Shown here piece after piece: positions 9,046-18,636 of a stretch of DNA of 64,000 nucleotides (its first letter is position 1; each line of letters starts with the position of its first letter). Source of the DNA: Martinezella tropici (GTDB lineage: Bacteria; Pseudomonadota; Alphaproteobacteria; Rhizobiales; Rhizobiaceae); assembly GCF_008370325.1 (NCBI RefSeq), contig NZ_VNIP01000011.1, positions 1 to 64,000 of the forward strand. Direction: 5' to 3'. The notes under the pieces are model-generated. The model had not been told where the DNA came from. It made no database searches and saw only the letters and a program-made list of their open reading frames with translations. Position numbers and translations under genes: made by a program.

Positions 9046-10314
9046 TTAACCGCCGTTCGCGATGATCGACACGCGATACTTCTTCACCGCCTCGGTCAGT
9101 CTGTCGGCGACCTTTTGCCGCCAATCTTGGTCGAGCAACAGCTTCTCGTCTTCCTTATTGGAGAGAAAGCCGAGTTCCAGCAGGATCGAGGGCACATCCG
9201 GCGCTGTCAGGACCTGGAAACCGGCGTGGCGGTGCGGGTTGTTGATCATGGAGATCTGGCCATTGAACGAGGACAGCACATCCTGCGCCAGCGAAATGGA
9301 GAAGGCCTGCGTCTCGCGGCGGGTCAGATCCATCAAAATGTCGTTGACGGCGGCCGGCTGCGCCTGAGCGTCGGTCCCGGCGATCTGATCGGAATTGTTT
9401 TCACGGTCGGCGACCTCGCCGGCAAGGCGGTCCGAAGCCTTGTCCGAGATCGTATAGACGGTCGAGCCGCGGATATCCTTCTGCTTCAGCGTATCGGCAT
9501 GCAGCGAGATGAAAAGCGAGGCGCGATTCTGGCGCGCGATGGTCACGCGCTCCGACAGCGATAGATATTGATCCTTGTCACGCGTGAGGAAGGCCTTGAT
9601 GCCGGGCTGGCCATTCAGCTTGTCGGCAAACATCTTCGCGAAGGCGAGCGTGATGTCCTTTTCCTGCGTGACGCCGTCGGTGCCGGTCGCACCCGCGTCG
9701 ATGCCGCCATGGCCCGCGTCAACGGCGACGAGGAAGATATTCGGATCGGCCTTCTGCGTCGGCTCGACGGGACCGATATCCCTGGCGGTATCGTCGCTCG
9801 TCCAGCTCTGCTTCTTCACCAGTTCGGCAAATTGTTCGGCGGGCACCATCTCGGCATCGAGCACGAGCCGCTGCCCCTTGCCCCCTTCATCGGCCTGCAC
9901 CTTGGCCATGACCAGCTTCACCGGCTTTTTTGCGGTCAGCACGATACGGGCGCTGTCTGCATCCATCGTGCCATAGCGGATATCCTTGAAGAGACCGGTC
10001 GCCTTGAGATCGGCGGCCGGGAAGCCGAACGCCGTCGCCGGCAGATCGACCACCACGCGGGCGGGATTGTCGAGATAATGGACCGTGAAGGCCGGCTCTC
10101 GATCCATGTCGATGACGATGCGCGTGCGGGCATCGTCGCCGGCTATGCGCGCGCCATAGGCGAGCAACGGACCATCCGCCGCCATGACAGGCGCAAATGC
10201 CGAAAACACGACAAGAATCACAAGGGCAAGGGCCGCTGCCGCAAATCGCAAAGCCCTCACGCCAATCTCCGCCACATGCCGCAATCCCTTTACCAAGTGT
10301 CCAACGCGCCCCAT
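9046..10314 (-). CDS. amiC: N-acetylmuramoyl-L-alanine amidase, AmiC-like
   Basis: Periplasmic zinc amidase that cleaves the amide bond between MurNAc and the stem peptide, needed for daughter cell separation. I start at ATG 10314 (MGRVGHLVKGLRHVAEIG, 422 residues); the 39 codons upstream look non-coding. A signal peptide or anchor spans about residues 20-45 (FAAAALALVILVVFSAFA). An AMIN targeting domain follows (RIVIDMDREPAFTVHYL, PARVVVDLPA). The Amidase_3 domain begins at LVAVDAGHGGIDAGATG with the first zinc His. SLHAD carries another ligand, and LLELGFLSN contains the conserved Glu. It precedes mrcA on the same strand. Confidence 0.93.
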   Translation of the reverse strand: MGRVGHLVKGLRHVAEIGVRALRFAAAALALVILVVFSAFAPVMAADGPLLAYGARIAGDDARTRIVIDMDREPAFTVHYLDNPARVVVDLPATAFGFPAADLKATGLFKDIRYGTMDADSARIVLTAKKPVKLVMAKVQADEGGKGQRLVLDAEMVPAEQFAELVKKQSWTSDDTARDIGPVEPTQKADPNIFLVAVDAGHGGIDAGATGTDGVTQEKDITLAFAKMFADKLNGQPGIKAFLTRDKDQYLSLSERVTIARQNRASLFISLHADTLKQKDIRGSTVYTISDKASDRLAGEVADRENNSDQIAGTDAQAQPAAVNDILMDLTRRETQAFSISLAQDVLSSFNGQISMINNPHRHAGFQVLTAPDVPSILLELGFLSNKEDEKLLLDQDWRQKVADRLTEAVKKYRVSIIANGG

Positions 10315-10939
10315 ATTGGTTTCAGCGTTGTTTTTGAAGCCCCAATAGCGGGAACCAGGTTTGACGTGATGGCCGCACCTATGATGCGCCGGGAGACGAA
10401 TCGTTGATAGCTCCTCCCGCGTCCTCATCATCCGACGAATCCATCAATATTATGGCATACTTGGCTTTTCCCTTGCTATTGTGACAGATAAAACATACAA
10501 CGCATATTAGGGTAGAAGTGTTGACGGGATAGAGTCGTCGTAACGGCAGCCGCCTCGAGTACCAGGCGCCATAAGCGGCATTCATCCGACGTCTGCAATG
10601 CTTCCGCTCCAAACAGTGGATATCTGAATTTCCGGTTTCAAACAGGAAGTTCATCGGTGGAGAGCCACCAAACGCTCTTTAGAGAGCACATTCATCGGGC
10701 CCAGCTTTGTGGGTCTAAGGCATAGTCGATCTCGCTTGGTTACGGATGTCACCGCAGCAGCTTTTTCAAAAAGTGAACAGACCCCAGGGAAGTAATGCCC
10801 CGGCTGCCGTCTGGATGCTGTCATCTCCGAACCACTTGCGACTTTCATTATCCGGTGCAGCAACGGCGGACCATATCCGGCTTGTCCCAGCGACAGGCAG
10901 GCCCCCATCCGGTTGCCTGCGCCGAGGAGCACAGCTTTC
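10315..10939. other. Long intergenic region: divergent amiC/rne promoters and structured rne leader
   Basis: This 625-base gap separates divergent amiC and rne. No credible gene is present. Three short hairpins follow one another in the part that would be the rne leader: GGTGG-AGAG-CCACC (10656-10669), GCTCT/AGAGC (10674-10687) and GGCCCA/TGGGTC (10698-10715). A further small hairpin, CTTTTTCAAAAAG, is near 10758-10770. Enterobacterial rne has a long structured 5' leader used for autoregulation; a similar role here is inference. Confidence 0.5.
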
Positions 10940-13843
10940 ATGGCAGACAAAATGCTTATCGATGCGTCTCACGAGGAAGAGACGCGCGTCGTTGTCGTTC
11001 GCGGGAACCGCATAGAAGAATTTGACTTCGAGTCTCAGCACAAGAAGCAAATCCGCGGCAACATCTATCTTGCAAAAGTAACGAGGGTCGAGCCTTCGCT
11101 TCAAGCCGCTTTCGTGGATTACGGCGGCAACCGGCACGGCTTCCTGGCCTTTGCCGAAATCCATCCCGACTACTATCAGATCCCCCTCGCCGATCGCCAG
11201 GCGCTTCTGAAGGCCGAGGCCGAAGAACATCGCCGCGACGATGATGTCGAGCACGTCGAAACCGCGCTCGACCTTTCGCAGCAGGAACAGCCCGATATCG
11301 GCATCGTTCCCAAGGCGGGCGAAGAAGCCGAAGTACCGGCCGCGATCGCGGAAGAGGCCTCTGCCCCGGAGGCAGCAGCACCCACCGAGGAAGCAGTTCC
11401 GGCCAAGAAGGCGAAGCCGCGCCGCAGCCGCAAGAAGGCGGCAGCGGAGGCCCCTGCCGAAGAGGCGGCCGCCCCGGAAGCGACGGCAGCCGTCGATGCG
11501 CCGAGCGAGGACGAGGACGGTCCGTCTGGCGAAATGGCCGCTATGGTCGAAACCGATTCGATCTCCGAAGACGTCCGCTCCTCCAAGCGCCGTCATGATG
11601 ACGACGACGATGACGATCACGACCATGAAGAAGAGGTGATCGAATCCGTTGGCGCCGAAGATGCGATGGAGGAGGTTCCCGATCGCACCCAGCGCAAGCC
11701 GCGCAAGCAGTATCGCATCCAGGAAGTCATCAAGCGCCGCCAGATCCTGCTGGTGCAGGTCGCCAAGGAAGAGCGCGGCAACAAGGGTGCGGCACTCACC
11801 ACCTATCTCTCGCTCGCGGGCCGCTACTCGGTTCTGATGCCGAATACGGCGCGTGGCGGCGGCATTTCCCGCAAGATCACCAATCCGCAGGATCGCAAGC
11901 GCCTGAAGGAAATCGCCAAGATGCTCGAAGTGCCGCAAGGCATGGGGGTCATCCTGCGCACGGCCGGCGCCAACCGCACCAAGGTCGAGGTCAAGCGCGA
12001 TTTCGAATATCTGATGCGCCTATGGGAAAATGTCCGCACGCTGACGCTCGCATCGACCGCTCCCTGCCTGGTCTATGAAGAAGGCAGCCTGATCAAGCGC
12101 TCTATCCGCGACCTCTACAACAAGGATATCGGCGAAGTCATCGTCTCCGGCGAAGAAGGCTATCGTGAAGCGAAAGACTTCATGAAGATGCTGATGCCGA
12201 GCCATGCCAAGGTGGTTCAACCCTATCGCGACATCCATCCGATCTTCTCGCGCTCCGGCATCGAGGCGCAGCTCGACCGCATGCTGCAGCCGCAGGTGAC
12301 GCTGAAATCCGGCGGCTACCTGATCATGAATCAGACGGAAGCGCTGGTTTCGATCGACGTCAACTCCGGCCGTTCGACTCGCGAACATTCGATCGAGGAT
12401 ACCGCGCTTCAGACGAACCTCGAGGCTGCCGATGAAGTGGCCCGCCAGCTCCGCCTGCGCGACCTTGCCGGCCTGATCGTCATTGACTTCATCGACATGG
12501 AAGAGAAGCGCAACAACCGCGCCGTCGAGAAGAAACTGAAGGAATGCCTTAAGAACGACCGCGCCCGCATCCAGGTTGGCCGCATATCGCATTTCGGCCT
12601 TCTGGAGATGTCGCGCCAGCGCATCCGCGCATCGGTTCTCGAAAGCACGACCCAGATCTGCTCGCACTGCGGCGGCACCGGACACGTGCGTTCGCAGTCC
12701 TCCGTGGCGTTGCACGTCCTGCGCGGCATCGAGGAATACCTGCTCAAGAACACGACGCACGACATCACCGTGCGCACGACGCCGGACATCGCGCTCTACC
12801 TGCTGAACCACAAGCGCCAGACGATCATCGATTACGAAGCCCGCTTCGGTGTCGCGATCGTCATCGACGCCGACAACGCCGTCGGCACGCAGCATTTCGC
12901 GATCGACCGCGGCGAGCCGGTTGCCAATCCGGTGAAGATCGAAAGCCTGTTCAACTTCGCGGCCATCCCCGACGACGATGATGACGACGATATCGTCATC
13001 GAAGCCGATGAGGACGAAGACGAAGAACTGGAAGAAAAGGCGGCGACCAGCACCGAACAGCCTGCCCGCGCCGAAGGCAATGAAAATGGCCGCAAGCGCA
13101 AGCGCCGCCGCCGTCGCCGTGGCCGCGGCAACGATGCCCAGGCAGCATCGGCTTCCGAGGATATCTCCGCAGCCGATGCTGCCGAGGACGCCGACGGTGA
13201 AGAGGGCGACGAGGATGACGGTGATGACGGCGCCGAGAACGCTGCATCCGCCGACAATGATGATGACGCACAGCAGAAGCGCAAGCGCCGCCGGCGCGGC
13301 AAGCGCGGCGGTCGTCGCAACCGCGAAGGCCAGGTTGGTGAACAGGCTGATGGCAGCGAATCGGAAGGCTTTGAGGCCGATGCAGCCGACGGCGATGATG
13401 CTGGCAGCGAAGAAGAGGCAAGCGTAACGGTGGCGGAGATTGCCGTTGCCGAAGGCGAAGCCGCCGTCGAGGGTCAGCCGGCCATGGCTGCGGTCGAAAC
13501 GGCAGCGACCGTCACCGAGGATGTGAAGCCCGCCAAGGGCCGCGGCCGCCGGAAGGCAAAGGCTGCCGAGGCATCGCCGGTCGAGACGCCTGTCGTCGAG
13601 GAAGCATCCGCGATCGAGGGCGAAACCGAAGCGGTTGCCGAAATTGCCAAAACTCTCGATGATGCAGCCACACCCGAGGCGATCGAGGACGAAGCCAAAC
13701 CGGCGCGCGCCAACCGCGAGTCCAATGTTTCCTCGTCCGCTCCGGTGGTAACCTCTACCCGCGCCAATGAAGGCGGCGATGGCGAAGGTGAGCCGACCAA
13801 GCCGAAGAAGGCTGGCTGGTGGCAGCGCCGCGGATTCTTTTAA
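10940..13843 (+). CDS. rne: Ribonuclease E
   Basis: Endoribonuclease E/G of 967 residues, the core of the RNA degradosome and of rRNA/tRNA maturation. Start ATG 10940 (MADKMLIDASHEEETRV) has GAGGAG upstream. The S1 domain begins near residue 35 (GNIYLAKVTRVEPSLQAAFV). It is interrupted by an Ala/Glu/Lys-rich acidic insertion of roughly 170 residues, a feature of alphaproteobacterial RNase E, then resumes at QILLVQVAKEERGNKGAA. The DNase I-like catalytic site includes SIDVNSGRSTREHS near residue 472 and IVIDFIDME. The zinc link CSHCGGTGH is near 574. The C-terminal 300 residues are disordered, alternating acidic blocks and Arg clusters (RKRRRRRRGRG), with a terminal WWQRRGFF. A Rho-independent terminator follows. 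Confidence 0.95.
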   Translation: MADKMLIDASHEEETRVVVVRGNRIEEFDFESQHKKQIRGNIYLAKVTRVEPSLQAAFVDYGGNRHGFLAFAEIHPDYYQIPLADRQALLKAEAEEHRRDDDVEHVETALDLSQQEQPDIGIVPKAGEEAEVPAAIAEEASAPEAAAPTEEAVPAKKAKPRRSRKKAAAEAPAEEAAAPEATAAVDAPSEDEDGPSGEMAAMVETDSISEDVRSSKRRHDDDDDDDHDHEEEVIESVGAEDAMEEVPDRTQRKPRKQYRIQEVIKRRQILLVQVAKEERGNKGAALTTYLSLAGRYSVLMPNTARGGGISRKITNPQDRKRLKEIAKMLEVPQGMGVILRTAGANRTKVEVKRDFEYLMRLWENVRTLTLASTAPCLVYEEGSLIKRSIRDLYNKDIGEVIVSGEEGYREAKDFMKMLMPSHAKVVQPYRDIHPIFSRSGIEAQLDRMLQPQVTLKSGGYLIMNQTEALVSIDVNSGRSTREHSIEDTALQTNLEAADEVARQLRLRDLAGLIVIDFIDMEEKRNNRAVEKKLKECLKNDRARIQVGRISHFGLLEMSRQRIRASVLESTTQICSHCGGTGHVRSQSSVALHVLRGIEEYLLKNTTHDITVRTTPDIALYLLNHKRQTIIDYEARFGVAIVIDADNAVGTQHFAIDRGEPVANPVKIESLFNFAAIPDDDDDDDIVIEADEDEDEELEEKAATSTEQPARAEGNENGRKRKRRRRRRGRGNDAQAASASEDISAADAAEDADGEEGDEDDGDDGAENAASADNDDDAQQKRKRRRRGKRGGRRNREGQVGEQADGSESEGFEADAADGDDAGSEEEASVTVAEIAVAEGEAAVEGQPAMAAVETAATVTEDVKPAKGRGRRKAKAAEASPVETPVVEEASAIEGETEAVAEIAKTLDDAATPEAIEDEAKPARANRESNVSSSAPVVTSTRANEGGDGEGEPTKPKKAGWWQRRGFF

Positions 13844-13870
13844 GAAGACCGATTTAGAATGAACCGACGA

Positions 13871-13901
13871 AAAACCGGCCGTGGCGACACGGCCGGTTTT
13901 T
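13871..13901 (+). terminator. Rho-independent terminator of rne
   Basis: Inverted repeat AAAACCGGCCGTG / CACGGCCGGTTTT with loop GCGA, ending in T5. It begins about 27 nt after the rne stop codon. Stem GC content and the T-run make it a strong candidate. Confidence 0.9.
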
Positions 13902-14003
13902 GTCTTCGCAGGCGGATCGCATGCTTCAGTTACGTGCAGGCACGCGGCTCCGAAACTTGCGAAAGCACCTTCACAAGCTCATGCAATTCATTGATTTTAT
14001 AAT

Positions 14004-15191
14004 TTATTTCAGCCAGGCTTCCATGCGTTCGGTGGCTTCCTCTGTTTCGGCATTCGAGCCGGCATAGGAGATCCGCATCGCGCGATGCCCTTCCACGGGA
14101 TCGAAGTCGAGGCCGGGCGTGGCAGCGACGTTGATTTCCGCCAGCATCTTGCGGGCAAAGGCCATGCTGTCGTTTGTGAAGCGGCTGACGTCGACATAGG
14201 CGTAGAAGGCGCCATCCATCGGCGAGGCGATGCGCAAGCCGATCTCAGGCAGTCGGCGCATCAGGAAATCGCGGTTGCGACCATAGCTTTCACGATAGAT
14301 ATCGAGCTCGGCGCCAGCGCCGAGTGCTGCCTCAGCGGCAATCTGCGACAATTCCGGCGCGGAAATGTAGAGGCTCTGAGCCACGCGCTCTATGGGCCGC
14401 ACCAGCCGCTCCGGCAAGACCATCCAGCCGATGCGCCAGCCGGTCATGCAATAATATTTCGAGAAGGAATTGATGACGATCGCCTCGTCGGTCAGCTCCA
14501 GCGCACTCGTCTCCTCGCCGACGAAGGTCAGCCCGTGGTAGATCTCGTCTGAGATGAAGGCGATGGAACGGTCGGCGCAATAGTCGGCAAGCGCCTTCAG
14601 CGCCGCCCTGCCCGTCACCGTGCCTGTGGGATTAGCGGGGCTTGCCAGCAGCACGCCCTTCAAGCGCTTGCCGCTTGCTGCCTGTGCCGCCTCCAGGCTT
14701 TCAGGGGTGAGCGTAAACTGCGTCTCCTCGGTGACCGGCACCTCGACCACATCGAGGCCGAGTGCTGCAAGGATATTGCGATAGGCTGGGTAACCCGGCC
14801 GGGCAATGGCGACGCTATCGCCGGCATCGAACAATGTCAGGAAGGCCAGATTGAAGCCGGCCGACGATCCGGTGGTGATGGCAATCCGTTTCGGGTCGAT
14901 GCTCAAGCCATGGCGAGCCTGATAATGAGCGGAAACGGCCTGCCGCAGGGCAAGTGTCCCCAGCGCATCCGTATAGCCGATGCGGCCATGCCCAAGAGCT
15001 GTGCGCGCCGCCTCCAATGCTGCCTGCGGCGCGGGATGCGAAGGTTGCCCGACCGCCATGGAAATGACCGGGTGCCCGGCCTGGCGGCGCAGCGTCGCCT
15101 CCGCCAGCACATCCATGGCATGAAAGGGTTCGACATCGCTGCGCTTGGATAGGGAAAACAAGATCAATTCTCTCTCGGATCGGATCGGCAT
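14004..15191 (-). CDS. Pyridoxal-phosphate aminotransferase, class I/II
   Basis: Fold-type I PLP-dependent aminotransferase of 395 residues, of the AspC/AAT class I/II group. The conserved pattern is complete: GYTDALGTLALRQA near residue 70, TTGSSAGFNLAF (phosphate binding), LASPANPTGT (conserved Asn-Pro), FISDEIYHGL (conserved Asp) and NSFSKYYCMTGWRIGW with the Schiff-base lysine. A C-terminal Arg in AMRISYAGS should bind the substrate carboxylate. Substrate specificity cannot be read from the sequence. It is divergent from the DsbA-like gene across 182 bp. Confidence 0.9.
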   Translation of the reverse strand: MPIRSERELILFSLSKRSDVEPFHAMDVLAEATLRRQAGHPVISMAVGQPSHPAPQAALEAARTALGHGRIGYTDALGTLALRQAVSAHYQARHGLSIDPKRIAITTGSSAGFNLAFLTLFDAGDSVAIARPGYPAYRNILAALGLDVVEVPVTEETQFTLTPESLEAAQAASGKRLKGVLLASPANPTGTVTGRAALKALADYCADRSIAFISDEIYHGLTFVGEETSALELTDEAIVINSFSKYYCMTGWRIGWMVLPERLVRPIERVAQSLYISAPELSQIAAEAALGAGAELDIYRESYGRNRDFLMRRLPEIGLRIASPMDGAFYAYVDVSRFTNDSMAFARKMLAEINVAATPGLDFDPVEGHRAMRISYAGSNAETEEATERMEAWLK

Positions 15192-15373
15192 GCGACATTT
15201 GCCGCAATATCGGTCCGTTCACAATCCTGCGATTGCGGCTTTGTCGTGAAAATTCCTGTTTCTGGAAATAAGGACGCACCGTAAATTGTCGACGCATGTT
15301 TGCGGATGTTAACCCGACGATGCTATGGCGCATCCGAGAATGACGTCTCCGCTCAGACCCAAACGAGGACCCA

Positions 15374-16141
15374 ATGACCTTTTCTCTCAAAAGCCTGCTG
15401 ACGGTTTCGGCGATTGCCCTGACAGCGTCCTTCGCCACAATCCAGCCGGCCGCCGCGCTGGATGACCAGCAGAAGAAGGAAATCGGGGATTTCATCAAGG
15501 AATATCTCGTCGAGCATCCGGAAGTTCTGCTGGACGCTCAGGCGGCGCTCGAGAAGAAGCAGGATGAAGCCCGCGTTGCACAATCGTCCCAGGTGATCGA
15601 CCAGAACAAGGACGCGATCTTCAATTCCAAGGATGATGTGGCCATCGGCAATCCGAAGGGCAGCATCACGGTCGTGGAATTCTTCGACTATAATTGCACC
15701 TACTGCCGGCATGCGCTTGGCGACATGGACACGCTGCTGAAGCAGGACAAGGATGTGCGCTTCGTTCTGAAGGAATTCCCGATCCTCGGCCAGGATTCGG
15801 TTGCCGCTTCCCGCGTCTCCAACGCTTTCCGTGAGCTTGCGCCTGAAAAATACGAACAGTTCCACCGCAAGCTCCTGGGCAGCGATGGCCGCGCCTCCGA
15901 AGACACAGCCATCGAGGTCGCCACTTCGCTCGGCGTCAGCGAATCCGCCATTCGCGCCGAAATGGCAAAAGCGCCGAACACCGACATGATAAAGGCAACC
16001 TATCAACTTGCCTCCGATCTCAACGTGACAGGCACGCCCGCCTATGTGATCGGCAACGAGATGGTTTCCGGAGCAATCGGTCTCGACGCCATCAAGCAGA
16101 AGATCGCCAACGTCCGCAGCTGCGGCAAAACCAGCTGCTGA
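15374..16141 (+). CDS. DsbA-family thiol:disulfide oxidoreductase, periplasmic
   Basis: A 255-residue exported thioredoxin-fold protein of the DsbA/Com1 type. Signal peptide: residues 1-30 (SLLTVSAIALTASFATIQPAAA). An N-terminal helical DsbA_N segment follows (DDQQKKEIGDFIKEYLVEHP). The thioredoxin domain holds the redox motif CTYC in FFDYNCTYCRHALGD. The cis-Pro loop is GTPAYVIG. The last residues include two more cysteines (RSCGKTSC). It likely introduces or shuffles disulfides in envelope proteins; the substrate is unknown. ATG 15374 is preceded by GAGGA. A GC-rich hairpin at 16210-16231 without a T-run lies downstream. Confidence 0.9.
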   Translation: MTFSLKSLLTVSAIALTASFATIQPAAALDDQQKKEIGDFIKEYLVEHPEVLLDAQAALEKKQDEARVAQSSQVIDQNKDAIFNSKDDVAIGNPKGSITVVEFFDYNCTYCRHALGDMDTLLKQDKDVRFVLKEFPILGQDSVAASRVSNAFRELAPEKYEQFHRKLLGSDGRASEDTAIEVATSLGVSESAIRAEMAKAPNTDMIKATYQLASDLNVTGTPAYVIGNEMVSGAIGLDAIKQKIANVRSCGKTSC

Positions 16142-16346
16142 TCGGCGCGACAACCACCCTCACGACGGGAAAGCAAATAGTCCGTCCGCATTTTCACAGC
16201 TCCGAAACGGCGCCGCGTCCCCACGCGGCGCAAAAATGCCAAAATCGCGGCGTTTCCACACCTAGAGACATGCAACCTTCGCTCTGGGGCTTTCCTACAG
16301 GGCCTCGGGAGTCTATAGGTTGCGCTGCACTTTGACGGAACATCTG

Positions 16347-16784
16347 ATGGCGCAAACAATTTTTGTCCTCAACGGACCCAATTTGAATGCCTTGGGCAAG
16401 CGCGAGCCGGGCATCTATGGCGGCAAGACGCTGAAGGATATCGAAGCCGACTGCAAGTCCGCAGGCGAAAGCTTGGGCTTCATTGTCGATTTCCGGCAGA
16501 GCAATCACGAAGGCGTGCTGGTCGACTGGATGCACGAAGCGGACGACAAGGCCGCTGGCATCGCGATCAATCCCGGCGCCTATGGTCATACGTCGATCGC
16601 GCTGCACGACGCGATCCGCGCCATTTCCATTCCCGTGGTGGAGGTGCATATCTCCAACATCCACGCACGCGAAGAATTCCGGCACAAATCGATGATCGCG
16701 CCCGCTGCAAAGGGCATGATCTGCGGTTTCGGACCTTATGGCTACATCCTGGCGCTTCATGCGCTTAAATCCATCACCCAATAA
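16347..16784 (+). CDS. aroQ: 3-dehydroquinate dehydratase, type II
   Basis: Type II dehydroquinase, third step of the shikimate pathway, 3-dehydroquinate to 3-dehydroshikimate. The protein has 145 residues, the normal size. Start ATG 16347 (MAQTIFVLNGPNLNALGKRE) matches the family start; the nine upstream codons do not. Active-site elements are visible: PNLNALGKREPGIYGG (lid Arg and Tyr), QSNHEGVLVDW, INPGAYGHTSIAL (catalytic His) and VEVHISNIHAREEFR. It is the first gene of a tight operon aroQ-accB-accC-aat, with accB 24 nt downstream. Confidence 0.95.
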   Translation: MAQTIFVLNGPNLNALGKREPGIYGGKTLKDIEADCKSAGESLGFIVDFRQSNHEGVLVDWMHEADDKAAGIAINPGAYGHTSIALHDAIRAISIPVVEVHISNIHAREEFRHKSMIAPAAKGMICGFGPYGYILALHALKSITQ

Positions 16785-16808
16785 CAAAAATACAGGGCAA
16801 GAAATCCA

Positions 16809-17276
16809 ATGGCTGAAAAGAAATCGGGTATCGACCAGGCGCTGATTCGCGATCTCGCCAACATTCTCAACGACACCGATCTGACCGAGATCGAAGTCGA
16901 GCAGGAAGATTTGCGCATCCGCGTATCGCGCGCCGGCACGATGCAATATGTTCAGGCGCCGATTGCCGGCCCGGCCGCCTATGCCGCGCCAGCAGCTGCC
17001 GCCCCGGCCGCCGCCGCGCCCGCAGGCAAGACCCGCAATCCCGATAACGTCGTCAGCGCACCGATGGTCGGCACCGCCTACCTGGCGCCGGCGCCGGGCT
17101 CGGCCGCCTTTATTCAGGTCGGCTCGACCATCAAGGAGGGCCAGACCCTGCTGATCATCGAAGCCATGAAGACGATGAACCAGATCCCTGCGCCAAAGTC
17201 TGGTACGGTGACTGAAATCCTCGTTCAGGACGGACGTCCGGTCGAGTACGGCGAAGCCCTGGTCGTCATCGAGTAA
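16809..17276 (+). CDS. accB: Biotin carboxyl carrier protein of acetyl-CoA carboxylase
   Basis: BCCP subunit of acetyl-CoA carboxylase, carrying biotin between the carboxylase and transferase sites at the entry to fatty acid synthesis. The 155-residue protein has an N-terminal helical part (residues 1-45). An Ala/Pro-rich flexible linker follows (about 46-75). The C-terminal biotinyl domain contains IIEAMKTMNQI with the biotin-accepting lysine; the motif is AMKT rather than the more usual AMKM. The domain starts at VSAPMVGTAYLAP. It is followed by accC after 10 nt, so the two are translationally close. Confidence 0.95.
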   Translation: MAEKKSGIDQALIRDLANILNDTDLTEIEVEQEDLRIRVSRAGTMQYVQAPIAGPAAYAAPAAAAPAAAAPAGKTRNPDNVVSAPMVGTAYLAPAPGSAAFIQVGSTIKEGQTLLIIEAMKTMNQIPAPKSGTVTEILVQDGRPVEYGEALVVIE

Positions 17277-17286
17277 GCCCATGCCC

Positions 17287-18633
17287 ATGATTTCGAAGAT
17301 TCTCATAGCCAATCGCGGAGAGATCGCTCTGCGGGTGCTGCGCGCCTGCAAGGAACTCGGCATTGCGAGCGTTGCGGTGCATTCCACCGCCGATGCGGAC
17401 GCGATGCATGTACGGCTTGCGGATGAGAGCGTTTGCATCGGCCCGCCGCCGTCGCGCGAAAGCTATCTCAACATCCATCAGATCGTCGCCGCTTGCGAGA
17501 TCACCGGCGCGGACGCCGTACATCCCGGTTATGGGTTCCTCTCGGAAAACGCCAAGTTCGCCGATATTCTCGAGGCGCACGGCATTACCTTCATCGGTCC
17601 GACGGCGGAGCATATCCGCCTCATGGGCGACAAGATCACCGCCAAGGCCACCGCGCAGCAGCTCGGCATTCCGGTCGTTCCCGGTTCCGACGGCGAGGTG
17701 AAGACCGAGGCGGACGCGCTGAAGACGGCGCGCGAGATCGGCTATCCGGTGCTCATCAAGGCAACCGCCGGCGGTGGCGGCCGCGGCATGAAGGTCGCCC
17801 GCACGGAAGAAGACCTGATCGAAGCCTGGTCGACGGCGCGCACGGAAGCGGGCGCCGCCTTCGGCAATGATTCCGTTTATATGGAAAAGTACCTCGGCAA
17901 GCCGCGCCATATCGAAATCCAGGTTTTCGGCGACGGCGAAGGCAACGCGGTCCATCTCGGCGAACGCGACTGCTCGCTGCAGCGCCGCCACCAGAAGGTC
18001 TGGGAAGAAGCCAATTCTCCGGCCCTCAACGTCGAACAGCGCATGAAGATCGGCAAGGTCTGCGCCGACGCGATGAAGAAGCTGAAGTATCGCGGTGCCG
18101 GCACCATCGAGTTTCTCTACGAGAACGGCGAATTCTATTTCATCGAAATGAACACCCGCCTGCAGGTGGAGCATCCGGTGACGGAAGCCATCACGGGCAT
18201 CGACCTCGTGCACGAGCAGATCCGCGTCGCCTCCGGCGGCGGCCTCTCGGTGACGCAGGATGACGTGCATTTCCAAGGCCACGCCATCGAATGCCGCATC
18301 AATGCCGAGGATGCCCGCAGCTTCATCCCCTCACCCGGCACGATCACGCATTTCCATGCGCCGGGCGGCCTCGGCGTGCGTATCGATTCCGGCGCCTATC
18401 AGGGCTACAAGATCCCTCCCTACTACGACAGCCTGATCGGCAAGCTGATCGTGCATGGCCGCACCCGCGTCGAATGCATGATGCGCCTGCGCCGCGCGCT
18501 TGACGAATTCGTGGTGGACGGCATCAAGACCACCCTGCCGCTCTTCCAGGATCTGGTTTCCAACCAGGATATCGCCAATGGCGATTACGATATCCACTGG
18601 CTGGAAAACTACCTGGCGAAAACATCGGCCTAG
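17287..18633 (+). CDS. accC: Biotin carboxylase subunit of acetyl-CoA carboxylase
   Basis: ATP-dependent carboxylation of BCCP-bound biotin. The 448-residue protein aligns over its whole length with the family. I start at ATG 17287 (MISKILIANRGEIALRV), which aligns with the E. coli start; an ATG two codons earlier (17281) is possible. ATP-grasp features include KATAGGGGRGMKVA, EKYLGKPRHIEIQVFGD and EMNTRLQVEHPVTE. The catalytic region around IECRINAEDA is intact. The aat start codon lies 3 nt after the accC stop codon, suggesting translational coupling. Confidence 0.95.
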   Translation: MISKILIANRGEIALRVLRACKELGIASVAVHSTADADAMHVRLADESVCIGPPPSRESYLNIHQIVAACEITGADAVHPGYGFLSENAKFADILEAHGITFIGPTAEHIRLMGDKITAKATAQQLGIPVVPGSDGEVKTEADALKTAREIGYPVLIKATAGGGGRGMKVARTEEDLIEAWSTARTEAGAAFGNDSVYMEKYLGKPRHIEIQVFGDGEGNAVHLGERDCSLQRRHQKVWEEANSPALNVEQRMKIGKVCADAMKKLKYRGAGTIEFLYENGEFYFIEMNTRLQVEHPVTEAITGIDLVHEQIRVASGGGLSVTQDDVHFQGHAIECRINAEDARSFIPSPGTITHFHAPGGLGVRIDSGAYQGYKIPPYYDSLIGKLIVHGRTRVECMMRLRRALDEFVVDGIKTTLPLFQDLVSNQDIANGDYDIHWLENYLAKTSA

Positions 18634-18636
18634 CCA

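Noticed and set aside
16210..16231. GC-rich 9-bp hairpin after the DsbA-like gene
   Set aside because: No T-run on either strand, so not listed as a terminator.
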